Source of the DNA: Siphlonurus alternatus
Lineage: Eukaryota > Arthropoda > Insecta > Ephemeroptera > Siphlonuridae
Assembly: GCA_949825025.1 (NCBI GenBank)
Contig: OX463780.1
Span: 26,440,118 to 26,504,117, forward strand
DNA: 64,000 bases
Direction: 5' to 3'
Under the pieces are notes generated by a model. It did no database searches. It saw nothing but the letters and a program-made list of their open reading frames with translations, and had not been told where the DNA came from. The position numbers were made by a program, and so were the translations under genes. Positions 25,601-39,800 of this stretch are shown here, one piece after another (positions within the stretch are counted from its first letter, which is position 1; every line of letters starts with the position of its first letter).

Positions 25601-25707
25601 ACTTGTATATGCAGTGGAATCGTTCAAATATAGAGAAGTGATATAATATATTAGAGGATCACTTGCACATTAACATAATAATTATCCTGAAAATTTCTAT
25701 TCTTTCT

Positions 25708-25789
25708 CCTTTTATTTACGGAGGCTTGCATGACCAAAATATGTCAACTGCCCCAAAATACAAACCATTCAATCAATCCTTTTATTTAC
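25708..25789 (+). mobile_element. Very short 5'-truncated retroelement with 12-bp target duplication
   Basis: CCTTTTATTTAC at 25708-25719 is repeated at 25778-25789. Between them is a body related to the minus strand of 7620-7662 (CATGACCAAAATATGTCAAC, TGCCCCAAAATAC), ending in an (AATC)-like tail. It is the same family as the insertion at 2997-7674. Confidence 0.75.
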
Positions 25790-28700
25790 AGAATACCATG
25801 GATAAAAAATATTTAAATATATAGACAGGAAACTAAAACTCTGTCAATGTATAATTATGATATCAACAATTTTTGTTGTAAACGTCTTCTATACATTGCA
25901 TTTTTAAGATAAAATTTTAACTTCAGTAAATGTAAGCAACAACTCTCCGTAATAGTGAACATTCACTCGCATCTCACGTCTCTAAAGCTTAAGTTCTGCT
26001 GCATAAATTAGTGGGCAAATATTGGACGTCACTAGTTTGTGTGTACAATAAATTTTTGCTCGTTCAACAAGTTCCGTCTCGCCATTGACGTAACATATCA
26101 ACACCACCCTTGTTATATATGTGACCAGCAGGTCGGCCAGGAGAAAGGTGGGCGTGGTGCCGGTAAAGGGCGTGGCCAACCCACGTCAGCAGGGGTAAGG
26201 GCGAGTTGGAAAATCTCCCAATATTTACGTCATTACCTTAAGTATTTGCAAAAACTTTGAGAATTGTGTCCTACAAAAGTGTCCTACAATAACTCTACGC
26301 TGCGATGCAAAAACAGACAGGCTACTTGTAGGTCGATTTTAAATCAATTCATTTCCATCATAGGTAATTTTCGACAACAAGCAAAAGCTCGAGAATATTC
26401 GACTCGAAAATCGAGAGCCACTGCTGGAAGGAACCGCAAGGCAGACGAGAAGGAAAACTGCGAGCACAGACAACCGCAGAGGGAGGTTGCATAGTCACCA
26501 GAGTGGCAAAATGACTCCTGAGGCTCAAGCAAGCGGCAGTGCAGACTTTTTCTGTCAAGATTATCACCCTCTTGTATCGGCGTGGACGTTACATTTTCCC
26601 CGATTTTATGATGCAACCTTTAAGCTAGTATGCTACGTAGTTCTACATATATATTCACATAATAGCTCCTATAACAAAATACAGGTAAATTTACCTCATT
26701 TACTACATCATTTTAGTTCCATTACAGTTTGGTCATCATGCCGATTTGGAAATCTACGTGGTATAAATAATGGATTTCAATTTTAAACTAAAACATGATG
26801 GAACTATTTTATGTTAATTTTACATTATAGGTATGCTATATATAGGTAATAGTATAAAAACTCTCTAGGTGTGAATGCAACCTCCGAGGCTGCTCGCAAG
26901 GCGCGGATATTTCTGTCACGCGGCACGATGCCAGACAAAACAGTGAGAGACTTGAAACCTGCTCAACTATCAAGCCATCACGACAGCGAATAAATCCACC
27001 CGAGAAACGACACACAATGTAGAAATATTACCGCTACAATGTCGCACGCTCGTTTTGAATATTAATCATTCTGTAAAGGTGATTTGAATCTAATATTCCT
27101 AGTGCATGTTTACCGTTCATTATACTTATATCAGTACGTGTACCAGCAAGTTTAAACGTCATAAAATGATGAGAAACAATCAAATATGTCAAAATAAGTT
27201 ACACGAATATTTTTATTTTTTTGTAACTGCATGAATAAAAAAACTAAAAACGAAAATAAAGAATAACAATAATAAGTGCAGCATGTTTTCGAGTTTTCGT
27301 GCTAAAATACAGTACATAGGATTATAGGAAACAAAGTCGCCTCCAAACTAATAATAAGATAACAATCTCTTTTCGTACTATAACGCCACACATTTTTACT
27401 TATATAAACGCAGCCCCATTCACAACTAAATCAACTAATCCAGTTTCTTTTATCTGAAAATGAAATTTTACAATTCCAAGATTGGGAGTGTCAGAATTGA
27501 AAGTTGATATAAACTTAATCCACATCCCTTCGTTATGCAATTTCTTATCTGAATAATTTTAATAGCTTATTACGACCATTGAAGTTAATAGATCAATAAA
27601 ACTGTGATACTGCAAGCTTTCTTGAAACGTGTTTTTAATTTTCAACGAGCAAACGTAAACTTATTCTCCAAGAAGTTTAGGATTATACAGTACTTTGAAT
27701 TGAACTGCAATCTAAAAATGATAATGATTTCATGCACCTTCAGATCAGAGAACATGAATCATGTTACATGAATATTTTTACCTTAATTAAGCATGAATTA
27801 TTTAAAAATATTCATAAAATGGAATGTCCTTTTAAAATTTTAATACTGCAATGCATACAGATTATATGGAAGAAGTTTGTCAGTTTAAGAATTGGGTTTT
27901 ACGACTGTACGAGGGCACGTGCCAGTCAATATTTTTAATCAAATGTCAAAATAATAAACAAATAACTGGGAGTCAATGCCCCGGCTATTTAATCGTAGCT
28001 GTTTGTTCAACAGTCATCGATATATCCGTTGTCGGCGATGTTGCAAGCGATTTCTCGAAACTGCACCCTCGGTTGTTATTGTTATTAATACCGCCATCAG
28101 TGACTTTGTAGCGATTGTTAAAACCGCAGTGACGTAAGCCATAACAGCAAAGTGTCAATAATATGCTGATAAGACGACGTCCCTTCAGCTCAGGTATCAA
28201 CGCTATCAACCGACAACTGGAAAATACCTGCAGATTGTTTACATCTTGCTTACACAATACACTACAATCATTAATAATAATAAAAAAAAAAGATCCAATA
28301 CCTTTAGCTTACTTTTAACAACAAATATGAAAAGAGAAAGATATTATAAGGGTAATTTGTAAAAAATTAAATTAATTAAACGATTAACGGAGTGTTAAAA
28401 ACATAATCACCAAAATGTTAATGTATAAAGAAAACGTGTCCTTCCTCCGTCTTTGCTCGTTGTTCATCAACGTACATGTGTCACGAACGTGGTGTGACGC
28501 AACACCGGCGGTGCGAGAGTTAATTTTGACACCCCCTCCCCCCCTCGGTGCGGAGGCAATGCGCCACACGCAGCTGTCAAAGCACCTCCTCCTCCCACTG
28601 CGTCTTACAACAGCAAAATCTCCCTCCCAGATTTACACAGTTGGAGATCCGGGGCACGTGCGTCAACACAATGGATGGCAACACAAATTATAATGTCAAG

Positions 28701-29596
28701 TGTTTATTTTTTCTTCCTCTCCTCACCCTAAACAAAAACATTGTAGATGGTGGTTACTTGTTCATGCTCAAGTTATGTTAGGAAAGTTAAAAAATTACAA
28801 GATTTCTTTTATATATTAAAATTATTTTTTTTTATTACGTATTACCGTATTATTATTTTTTTCCCTTCCATTTGCTATAAGACAATTTATGAGCGTAAAT
28901 TGTATGAATTATATATGAGCATTATGTATAAAAATTGTATCACTGCATTATGTTCTTTTTCTCAATAAACATTATTTATATTATTATAATATTATTAAAG
29001 AAAGTAAGCTAAGCAATGGCAGCTATAAACTGAGAATGAATAATCAGCTATACAGTAGTTTTACATCAGTGAAGTTGTCATTTTTGCAAACTGTATAGGG
29101 ATACATTATAGCTGAGGCCCATTGCAGTTCATTACTCCAGCAAAAGTTAACTCTTTATATTATATTATACTAAAAGGTCTGCAAAGTTGCAAAGTATACA
29201 TGCCAGTATTTCCGGCCCCATCGTGCTAGGAGCGCCGTTTGTTTGGTCAGAGTCAAGTTAACAATCGATTTTTGTCGCAACCAAAGACATTTTTGTCACA
29301 GCTAAACTCGTTCTATGTGTTGTACGTGTATGACAAAACTTTGGCTCGCAATCGACAGACATGATAGTACATTAATAATGATCATGTCACGCTATTAGGG
29401 CTTACGTAAACCCCAATCATGTACGAGCTATAATTGTCAGACAGCCTTGCCAATGTGACATGATCACAAATACAGTACATAATTAATGTATAGTTCCATC
29501 TAATTTAAGATCACATGAAAATTAAAAATGTCATTAAAATTCGAAGTTGTTTTTGCAGTACAGTACATCAGTTAATAACTTGTACACTCTCCTTAA

Positions 29597-29961
29597 GGTA
29601 GAGATAATATGGATCAGCTGGCCCAATGCTAAAAAAATCCCATTCATAAAAATTATGAAAAAAATTTATAATGTTCTCCTTAACATACCTTATCAGTAGG
29701 TAAAATATCAGGTATACAAAAACGAGCTAGTTTTTGAGTTATTAATTTTTAAAGTTGACTAATTTAACATGGAAGTTTCGTTTCTCCATGTTAAATTAGT
29801 CAACTTTAAAAATTAATAACTCGAAAACTAGCTCGTTTTTGTATACCTGATATTTTACCTACTGATAGGGGATGTAGAGGAGAACATTTTAAATTTTTTT
29901 CATAATTTTTATGAATGTGATTTTTTTAGCATTGGGCCAGCTGATCCATATTATCTCTACC
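29597..29961. mobile_element. piggyBac-type palindromic MITE, TTAA target duplication
   Basis: The ends are GGTAGAGATAATATGGATCA and its reverse complement, and the arms pair over nearly the whole 365 bp. TTAA occurs at 29593-29596 and 29962-29965. The inner arms resemble those of the element at 15483-15829 (AAAATATCAGGTATACAAA). Confidence 0.92.
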
Positions 29962-31085
29962 TTAATAATGTAAACATAAATATCAATGTTAATGTGTTGA
30001 AGCAAAGTGTACAATGTACAACTTTACTGTATAGTGGCAAATATTCCGCGGTAGATCCTGCAGTCAATATATTACAATTTTAAAAATATTTTTATATTTA
30101 GTTACGTTAAAAATTATTGTCTGCATGTATGTACCCTTATAACCCCTAACGGTCCTATAACTGACCTTAAAAATTATTGTAGATGCGTATACAGTCAAGT
30201 TATATGCTCGATCCATGATCCCTTGATTAATCCCCTAATGCTCTAGCTATCATACAGTATGCATACAATTTTTTTTTGAGGAATAATTTTTTTTAGTGCA
30301 TGCATCTTATAAATATAATTATGCAAAATGTGCCAAAATGCATTAGAAATTTTGCTTATTCATTTCCAGTATGACTGTATCATATTATACTGTATGATAG
30401 TATGCATAATTATACATTTTTATATGCATATTTTATAAGTGTTCGAATATATGATTGTATACTATATATTATATGCATACTATACTATATAATATAATAT
30501 ACTGTATATTATACATACAGTATAACTGCTCGATGATGATCAATAACAGACAGACCCCTCCTTCCTGAAATTTGAAATTTTGTTCTGGATCCGCGGCTCT
30601 AGTTACAATTTTACCACAAATTTATATAATTATTACAAAAAGCCACAGGCGCCACAGCTAGAGGGGCTATAGCAGCCATAACAGGAGTAACAGGACTCGA
30701 TTGAAGATCGGTTCCTGCAGGTGTGCAGCCGATCGAGTGCTTGTAACATAAAATATTTTATGCAATTATGCATATTAACAATCCAATCATGTGTATGTAT
30801 GCACAAAAATATGGTACTGTGTGGCATATATATTATATGCATATGACTTTTGGTATCGATGCGTATGCATATCATACCTGTAGCGAGTGTAGCCGATGCC
30901 AAAACGAACTAAATGGAGATACCCGGCCATCAAGAATGCATATCACGCTTTGGCTGATGCAAACTAGCAAAATATAAAATATGAAAATACTATGAAAAAT
31001 ATCCGACCGTGACCCGGCAACACGTGAAAGAATATACTATTATAAACCAACATTGCAAATCATTTTTCATTTTACTATCACTTAC

Positions 31086-31256
31086 CCTAGAAAAAGGAGA
31101 TTTGGTAGACGCTGATTCACCCCAAGCTGGAGTTGAATCAAAAAACATCCTCTTGTCCTGGTCCAGCTGTTCCTTCAGAGACTGTAATATCTCGTCACCC
31201 GATTTATTACGAAAACGATCACTGAGTCTTCCTCTATCACGAAAAGAATGTGACAT
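31086..31256 (-). CDS. First coding exon, probable distal alternative exon of the BAG gene
   Basis: ATG at 31254-31256, then MSHSFRDRGRLSDRFRNK and 39 further residues to donor AGG|GTAAGTG. The 57 codons are GC-richer than the surroundings and end in phase 0. The BAG exon at 14671 also starts in phase 0, so splicing would give a 545-aa isoform differing only at the N-terminus. Insect BAG-family genes commonly have several first exons. The link is inferred, and the exon could instead start an unseen gene. Its ATG lies 439 bp from the divergent cytohesin ATG. Confidence 0.6.
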
Positions 31257-31695
31257 TGTTCATTCAACCTTCTCCGCTGACTTTTATAACTAAAAACATT
31301 CTACAAACACCGAGAAGATTCCTCTTTGCACAAGACGATTGAGGATTGACCAATGACAAGAAGCAAAAACAAGCAAAAGGTAAATTTGCAATAGAATATG
31401 GAATGATGAAATGGTTCTAAAAATTGCTAATAGATGTCAGAATAATGCAGACTTATAAATTTAAAACTACATTTTGTTCATAGATGGCGTAGTTATGCAT
31501 AAAATGACAAAAACGTACGGGACAAAATAGGAGGACTTGACGGCAGGAGGGGGAGAAAAATTTTTCAGAAAAAATTGTTGACAGAACTCACAGAACGCAA
31601 GTAAACGGAATTCCAGTTAAATGATTAGTGCTGTGTAATCAAGTTTACTAATTTCAATGTGGAAAGATTACAATGATATAATAATAATAAAAAAA
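31257..31695. promoter_or_regulatory. Divergent promoter region
   Basis: 439 bp between the ATG of the minus-strand exon 31086-31256 and the cytohesin ATG at 31696. No other exon fits here. GAAGATTCCTC at about 31315 is a partial heat-shock-like motif. Confidence 0.5.
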
Positions 31696-34600
31696 ATGAA
31701 TAATTCATCGCACAATACAGAAAGTTTCAACATTTCAGGTGAGTTTGATAACGTATTTTTTACCTTTAAAAAAATTATTAATTAAATCCTCTGTTTGCCT
31801 GCAATGTTTTGTGTGGGAGGATTTTTAACCCCGTTTATCTTATCTCAAATTCTCATCTGTAACGTCAAACACCAACATTTAGGATGTGGCTTTAGTAGGT
31901 TTTATACGTCGTAGTTTTGTAGAGTGAAATTATATGTTAGAGGAAGAGCAATGTAAAATTGTCTGTAAATTTGGTTGCATTAGCACTCAGTGAGCTTACA
32001 ATTTACATAGGAGGATCTGAAGCCTTGTTTAGCGATGACGGAAATGAGTCACAGTCACTGATTGCAAAGGGGGATCGAGTACAATGGACGCAGCTGATTT
32101 GTAATGTAATGTATCAGCAGGGTTGGGTCATTTAACATAGCTATAATATTCTGCCTTTTTTTTTACAGTTCACTAAAATGTAAAAGTTTTTTATAACACG
32201 GTGATCTTACGTGTACGATAAGGTTGTGTTGTTTTTTTCCCAAGCTTTAATGCATGCATTGTGAGGCAATTATTTTGCATTTATTACTGTTATTCTCTGT
32301 TGACTTAGGTAAGGAAGAGAAAGTTGTGATTTTCTTTGTGTTTCTGGGAATATAACAGTACAATCATAATGTTAGAATTTATGACATTTCTAAAATATAA
32401 TTTCAAAAATTTATAAATTTAAATTAAGCATTGAGATTCCCATAAGAATTTTTTATGTGTTGCTTGAAAAGTTTATAAGAGCTACAGTAGTGCAACAATT
32501 TTCTTTTACTACAGTAGTATAGGATTTAATTAATGGATTGTGAGTATCATATGCATGATGATTGTTTTGTATTCTGTAACCTCGGTTATTCTTAATATTT
32601 CAATCAAAGTCTTGAAAGCCTAAGCCTGGCCTACTGTTAGACCTCGTGCATCTACAGTACGCAATCGGTTGTTGGTCTCAAAGCGTGGGACAGAGCAATT
32701 GGTGTAGGGCATACAAGCTGTCACTATATAACAATGTACCTCAACACTATTTCCACCTCTTGATGAGCATGGTTTTCAAATGTGCCGATAATAATAATAA
32801 TATTATTATAGATAATAATTTTGTAGATAACTACCGGTAGGTATGCATATGTATTCAAATAACACCAATTTAAGAATTTGGGTAACATTGTAACACTTCA
32901 GTTATGTAGTGTAGACAAAAATCTCCAGTTAACAGGGGGGGGGGGCATTCACAAGCACTTAAGCACCAGCACACTTTATCCTAATTTTTATCCCTAGCTA
33001 AATCTACAGTACTAGGTTACATTTTTTAGTACACCATGTTTAGCCCCCTGATTTAGTACCATTTTAAGTCTCAATTTAACTAGGCTTAAAATCTAGGCTG
33101 AAGTGGGGCTGAAATCCTTGAATGCCCCCCGTTACTTAATTTATGGAAATACTCTAGTGGCGATATTTGAACAACTCCCAGAACAGTACTGTAAAATAGA
33201 AAGTCACTAAATTTTATAAAAACATATTAAGTTTGCATTTGCACATTGAATACAATACATACTGTATAAAATAATATTTACACTTATGCCTACAATATTT
33301 TATACAAAAATGTTAAAAATGATACCGGTACTCACTATTTCTTAACCATTCCACCACATTAAATAGATGATGAGTGAAACATATTGACGAACCTCAGTGA
33401 CATAAGCAAACTTATCATGTCTGTAGCGAGTCAAAAGCTTAGAATTGTTTGAGCTAATATTGTGCCAGTTTGCCCTTGAGGCACATTTAGGAGGCTCAAA
33501 GAGAGAGAGAAAGATTAAAAGTAATGCTGCAAATTACATACAAAAGCTCTTTGATCGTGTAACATGCTGCAGGCTCAACACAAGTGCTCTTTCTCTGTGA
33601 TTAGTTCTTACCTTACAGTCTGCAAGTGAAGTCATTTAGTTCCTATTGAATACAACATGTAGTCAGTCACTGGTTGGTGGTAAAAGTATAAAGCCATTTG
33701 GTTTAAAGGTACTTTTTGTTCAAATATGAGATTTTAAAAAATTATCCATTTTGGAGTATTATCATTGTGAAAATTAAAATTCTTGGCATAAATTGAATAT
33801 TGTAGTACAGAGTTTGTCACTAACGTAAGATTGGGTCGTAGCTAATATCGGTGCAGCGGTTCATTCTGTTCCACTAAATTTGACTGTCACTGTACAATAG
33901 CTAAAAAAATTAATTAATTTGGTTTTGTCATTATTTTTATTAGGGCTTATCTAATTTGCTATTATGATGTAAAAATGGGTCCTTACTGTGGGTAATATTT
34001 ATACCGGTAGTACTTAAAGTCTCTGTTTGTTTGTTTTTTCCATTAAATATTGCTGTTTAATATAAAATAGTGAAAAACAAAATTACATTTTAAATTTTAA
34101 GGTAGAGATAACGCCGAACAGCTGATCGACGCAATCCCCTTTGATTAACATGTAAACCTTAGCAAATTGACAAAAATTCTGAAATTTTTTTGAGAGGCAG
34201 ATATTAGTGCCTAAAAGCCATAGAAAAAATTTCAAAACAATTTAACGAGCCGATTTTTTTAATTAAATTTTTTTAATTTTCAGCATAGGGCTTTCCCATG
34301 GAGAGCCAGACTAAAAAATTAATTTAAAAAAATCGGCTCGTTAAATGTTTTTGAAACTTTTTCTATGGCTTTTAGGCACTAATATCTACCTCTCAAAAAA
34401 ATTTCAGAATTTCTGTTAATTTGCTAAGGTTTACATGTTAATCAAAGGGGATTACGTCGAACAGCTGTTTGACGTTATCTCTACCTTAAAACCCTGCCAT
34501 TTACAATTCATTAAAACATTTATTATTGTTATAATTAGGGCTGCTCAAATAATTCAGCACTTTGATAATAAATTTTTGTTGAGTAAAAAGAAACTGTATA

Positions 34601-36737
34601 TTTTGGAGTGAGGTAATTTTTCAAATTTTGAATGTCAGCCACTGTACAGTGTAATGGCAAAGAAAAGAAAAAAATAATTTTGTCAGAGAAAATATTTTTA
34701 TTAGGGCTTTGTTATGGTTATATAAAAATTGACCTTGCAGGGTATTAATTTATTATTTGTTTTTTAATTGCTATAATAAAATAATGAAAAATAAAATTCC
34801 CTTCAGTAATATAAAAATCATTATTACTATATTATTTTTTTTATTAAGGTTGCTCTTATTTGCTGATTATATATAAAAATGAACTTATGACTTTCAGTCA
34901 TTTTAGTTTGTCAATCAGATAGTAATTGTGACCTTTCCATCACCTTGGTGAAGTGCAATTTGATTCTTCACGCTAATTGGTTTTTGTGGTGAAAGCTTAA
35001 AGAGGGGGGAAAGTTTTGATACTTTACTGTGAGTTTTTGATATTATAGTGAAACTTAGATCGTGGGAAGATGAAACATGATAGGTGTGAGACACACTGTG
35101 TAAATATACCAGTGAAGAGATGATACTAGGTAAATATGTGAGGAGAAATTGTCAAGGCTGAGGTTCAGTATCCATAGCAGCAGCGTTGTCTTGCCAATAA
35201 ACTGTCACAATGTTTTAAAGTTTCATGGTCGGTCATATGGAACTCTGACTCATTGGCTGGCTACCAAAAAACTTCTAGCCTCAAGGCTTGCAAAAAAAAA
35301 ATTGTCTCTTCTTTTTTTATAAAGTTTGTTGAAGATGCAAACATGTGGTGTGTCTGCGTTTGAAGTTAGTGCAGTGTTGTAAAATATTAGTCTTATGTGA
35401 ACTACAAGTTTGAAGTGAAGTTAAAATTATTTTGCTTTATTTAGTTACTGTATCAAGTGAAACGAGGCCTTCAATACTTCAGTAGTAAAAGACAAATTGA
35501 ACCTCTCGTTAGCTACAGTTATAAGAGATAAAATCTTAACAAAATAAAACAGTAACAGCAAAGTAGAGTTTGGTGTTTTCAACAATTGACGATACAATTA
35601 ACGTTTGTTTGTGTCTCAGTGTTTCGCTATATTAGATGTATGTTGATTTAGTATAAATTTAAATTTGCTTCAGAATGCTACTAAATTTAGGCTTAGGTAA
35701 TTCCATATAGATATAATGTGTGAACGGTTATTTAGAGTTACGTTATAGTGTTTTTTTGTGACGTTTCATTAATTTATTCTTTCAGACCTTACACCAGAAC
35801 AACAGAAGATGTTGATTGAAATACGACGAAGAAAAACTGAACTTTTGTTAGAAATTCAGGTAAAATTTTGCACTTAAGCAAAAAAAAAAAAAAACATTAA
35901 CTTTTTCACAACACAATTTTTTTATTTTTTTAAAAAAATGGGTGATGGTCTAATTATTATTATTATTTAAACCAAACAAAATTATTATTTTATTATTTAT
36001 GTATTTAGTATCATAAGTGTCTCTAAAGCTTGAGCATGAGCTATCATATGGAGGGTGGTGGCTAGAACGTACAAAAAAAAAAAAAGCCCGAGAATCTGCC
36101 AGAAATTGGCATCGCGGGTGTTCACGTAGCAAGTGACTGTTAGTGGGAGTAGCTAGAGAGGACGTGATTGCTTCCTGCTGCCAGTGATATGCAACAAGCA
36201 GGAAGAGGGCTTGGAGTTTTCCTGTGACGTCCATGGTACCCTCGACGTGGTTTGGCTCCCTCAGGCGGGTGGCCAAGAAGAACAGACACAATGGTGGCTC
36301 GACAACGGGGGCAAGCAGCAGCAGCAACAGCAGCATCGCCAGTGGTAGTGGTGGCGCATCGTCCGCAAACCATCATACCCCTCGGTGGCTTCGCACCCTG
36401 CACTTCTCCCGACCCCACCACTCGGCATTCGACGTCTCGGTACACTAAACCATCCCCCCCACCACTTTGTACCATATTCCTCGGTACAATAGTTCCATGC
36501 TGTTCTATCAAATCACTAAATTAGAGATGAGATAATTTAATATTCTTCTATGAATTACATATAATACAGATTTTTTAATAAGTTTTTACTAATTTACCAT
36601 TTGTTAGAACAGTATTGAAAAAAAAATTTACTTGCAGTTTTTAAATTGATTTGTTGGGAGGAGAAAGGGAGGGGGGGAAGTCAAGCTTTTGTCCAGCAAC
36701 AACATTTTATATCCCTCCCCTTCTAGAGCTCGTATTA

Positions 36738-36833
<96 letters not shown>

Positions 36834-39800
36834 AATTCATACAATGTCTTTACAAAAAACTTCAACTCCATTTGTTTGTATGAAAATTAATAATTCAATA
36901 CACTCTGGACTTTAACTAAAGTAACTAAATTGAAAAACTCAACATTGTATTGCAACAAATCATTAAAGAAAGAACAATAATATATTTTTATTCTGCAAGT
37001 AAAAACATTTTTACTGGAACTTTGATATCATAATTTCAATCAGTGATCCTAGTTTCATTTCATTCCATTTTAACATTAACATTTGCAATTAACACCTTGT
37101 CTTATCCCATCCGTGAGCCTAAATCACTCATTTTTAAACTAGTTTTGTGGAATTTTCATTTATTTTTCTAAACTTTAATAAAATATTTGTTTTTTTAATT
37201 TTTTCTAATTACCCATTTTTTCCATTATTTTTTTTAATCAAAGCTATTTATTTAGAGCTGTATAATATTAATACATTTTTTTTTTTAATCCACAACTTGT
37301 GATTTCCTACCTATGTTTCACCTCTAGGTTTGATAGTGCTAGACGTAGCCTGGTAGAGGACATGTTACTTGCTAGTGGAGACTAATTGACCAATCACTCG
37401 GTTTGCATGACTAACCCTGGCTCGCTATGTGCCATCTGGTGTGTGGGCGTGGTTGGTGACCTGCCGGGCAGTGCTCACAGGTTGGCTCGTGTGTTCGCAG
37501 CAACTCAAAGATGAGCTGGGCGAGGTTGTCGCGGAGATGGAGCAGATGGACAGCGCTGAGGACAGGTAAGCAACGTCAACATTGTCGGGGGGTATTAATT
37601 TTACTGATGGATATTTCTGTTTTCATTCACCTAACAACCAAAATTAAAAATCAAATTTATCAGCTGATTATTTAGAATCACCAGATTGCAGAGATGCTGC
37701 TTGCATGTTATCAGTAAAGGTTAAAGTGCAGGTTAAATTATTTCTGCAATAATAACGGTGCTATTGTTTGCTGCAGCTTTACTTCCGAGTTTCTGTCAAT
37801 TAATTAATTTTAAAGTACAGAATATTGTAACTATGTATAACAACACTACTTATTCTGTCTACAGTAAGAACAACACATACAACAAGCAGATGTCGATGGG
37901 CCGTAAGAAGTTCAACATGGACCCCAAGAAGGGTCTGGAGTTCCTGACGCAGCACGGTCTGGTACAGGGCTCTGCCGAGAGTGTGGCCCAGTTCCTGTAC
38001 AAGGGAGAGGGCCTCAACAAGACGGCCATCGGAGACTACCTGGGCGAGCGCTCAGAGTTCAACGAAGCGGTGCTCAAGGCCTTTGTGGCCCTGCATGACT
38101 TCTCAGACCTCATCCTCGTACAGGCTCTCAGGTCAGTCTCTCTCCCTGGACGGACTTTTTGGTTCAGAATACCATTACGATTTGAAGGTCTATCTTGTCT
38201 AAAGTGTTATCTGTTCTGATTGTAATAATCTTTGGTTTCTTAAAAACTGCTCCTGAAAAGGTTGGGAGGCCTTAGTCTTTATTTTTTTATGAAAAAACAA
38301 TTGTATAAATAACAGAAACTTATGAAAATACAGGTTGTATACAGTATTATGTTTTATTTTAACAGCTGTATTTTATAATTTTATGATAATTGTATTTACA
38401 TCAATAATAGAGTTGTTCCACCAATTAAGAGATGTCACCCTCCTCTGGTTCCCCAGGCAATTCTTGTGGAGCTTCAGGCTGCCCGGTGAGGCCCAGAAGA
38501 TTGACCGTATGATGGAGTGTTTTGCGCAGCACTATTGCAAGCACAACCCCAACATATTCACCAACACAGGTAACAGAAGCAGCTGTGTTTGACATACTAT
38601 CTGTAGGAATTTTTGTACTGCAGTAAAACGTAGTGTAAAAATGAAAATAGAGATGATTTATAAGGCTTGCTCATGATTTAAAAAATAAACTAATGCAAAT
38701 AATGAATTTCCATACTAAATAAAAATCGCTAATTAATGAAAAAAACACAAAAGGCTAATAAAAATCTTAATAAGTCTTCTATGATTATTTCTCAGTACCG
38801 GTTGAGTTAGAACTTGCTCCTTTGTCTATCCTGCTAATGTTTATTGTGACGTTGGTGCAGACACGTGCTATGTGCTGTCGTTTGCCATCATCATGCTGAA
38901 CACGAGCCTGCACAACCCCAGCGTCAAGGAGAAGCCCAGCACCGAGCAGTTCATCAACATGAACCGTGGCATCAACAACGGGGGAGACCTGCCGAGAGAG
39001 CTGCTTGTGGTGAGTCCGGTGTTCAAGTACCCTGGTGGCAGGGGTGTACCTTCATGTCAACGAATTTTACACTAAGTACCCTGAACTGTACTGCATCGAA
39101 AGTGCTGTAAAAAAAATTCATTGATTTTATATTTAATTTTAATAAAAAAGAAATGAAAACTGAATTGATACAATCACAAAAGGTGAGACATAGTGACAAA
39201 TACAGTTTTTATTTGCTGTTCCTTTTCACATTGGACTAAATCTGAAGCCACAAAAAAACAAATAATTCCTATACTGTGTGGTGTTTAGAAGTGGTGTTTT
39301 TGTCTGACAGAGTCTGTATGAGAGCATCAAAACGGAGCCCTTCAAGATCCCTGAGGATGACGGCAATGACCTGATGCACACCTTTTTCAACCCTGACAAG
39401 GAGGGCTGGCTCTGGAAGCAGGGTGAGTCCACCCCTTTATAAAATACTTTGATAACAACACAGAAGTATGTCATTCCTCCCATATTGTAAAGGTTCTCCC
39501 TCATCATGGGCATATCAGATTTAATATGTATTATTTTAATGTATATGGTCACTTCATAATAATCATAGTCCAAACGCCTTTCATAGTACTTTAGGTGTGA
39601 TGTCCTCCCTGAAAATTAACTTGAAAATTTTTGTAGATAGATCTTGATCAACGGTACCAATAAAAAAGTGTAAATTGTCTTGTTGTTTACTTAGTATTGG
39701 CAACAATGTAGACATCATGCTTAACCATACGCAATATTTGATTTGTTATTGTGGAGTAAAGTGAGTGAAGGTCAGTCGATGCTGCAATTGCTGCTTCCTC

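Larger units (their letters stand above)
19991..31085. other. Long AT-rich non-coding stretch between the two BAG first exons
   Basis: If the exon at 31086-31256 belongs to the BAG gene, this is its first intron; otherwise it is intergenic. It contains a 32-bp tandem duplication (20069-20132), a candidate MITE (22333-22609), a truncated retroelement (25708-25789), a TTAA MITE (29597-29961) and several GC-rich islands (about 23830-23960, 24640-24770, 25200-25430, 28440-28680). The islands have no convincing reading frame. The combined CRE/E-box TGACGTCACGTG is at 21183-21194. Confidence 0.5.

Noticed and set aside
36140..36524. 123-codon minus frame and 90-codon plus frame over the candidate cytohesin exon
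   Set aside because: They overlap the better-supported 36233-36439 frame and have no donor in a useful phase. Treated as shadows.
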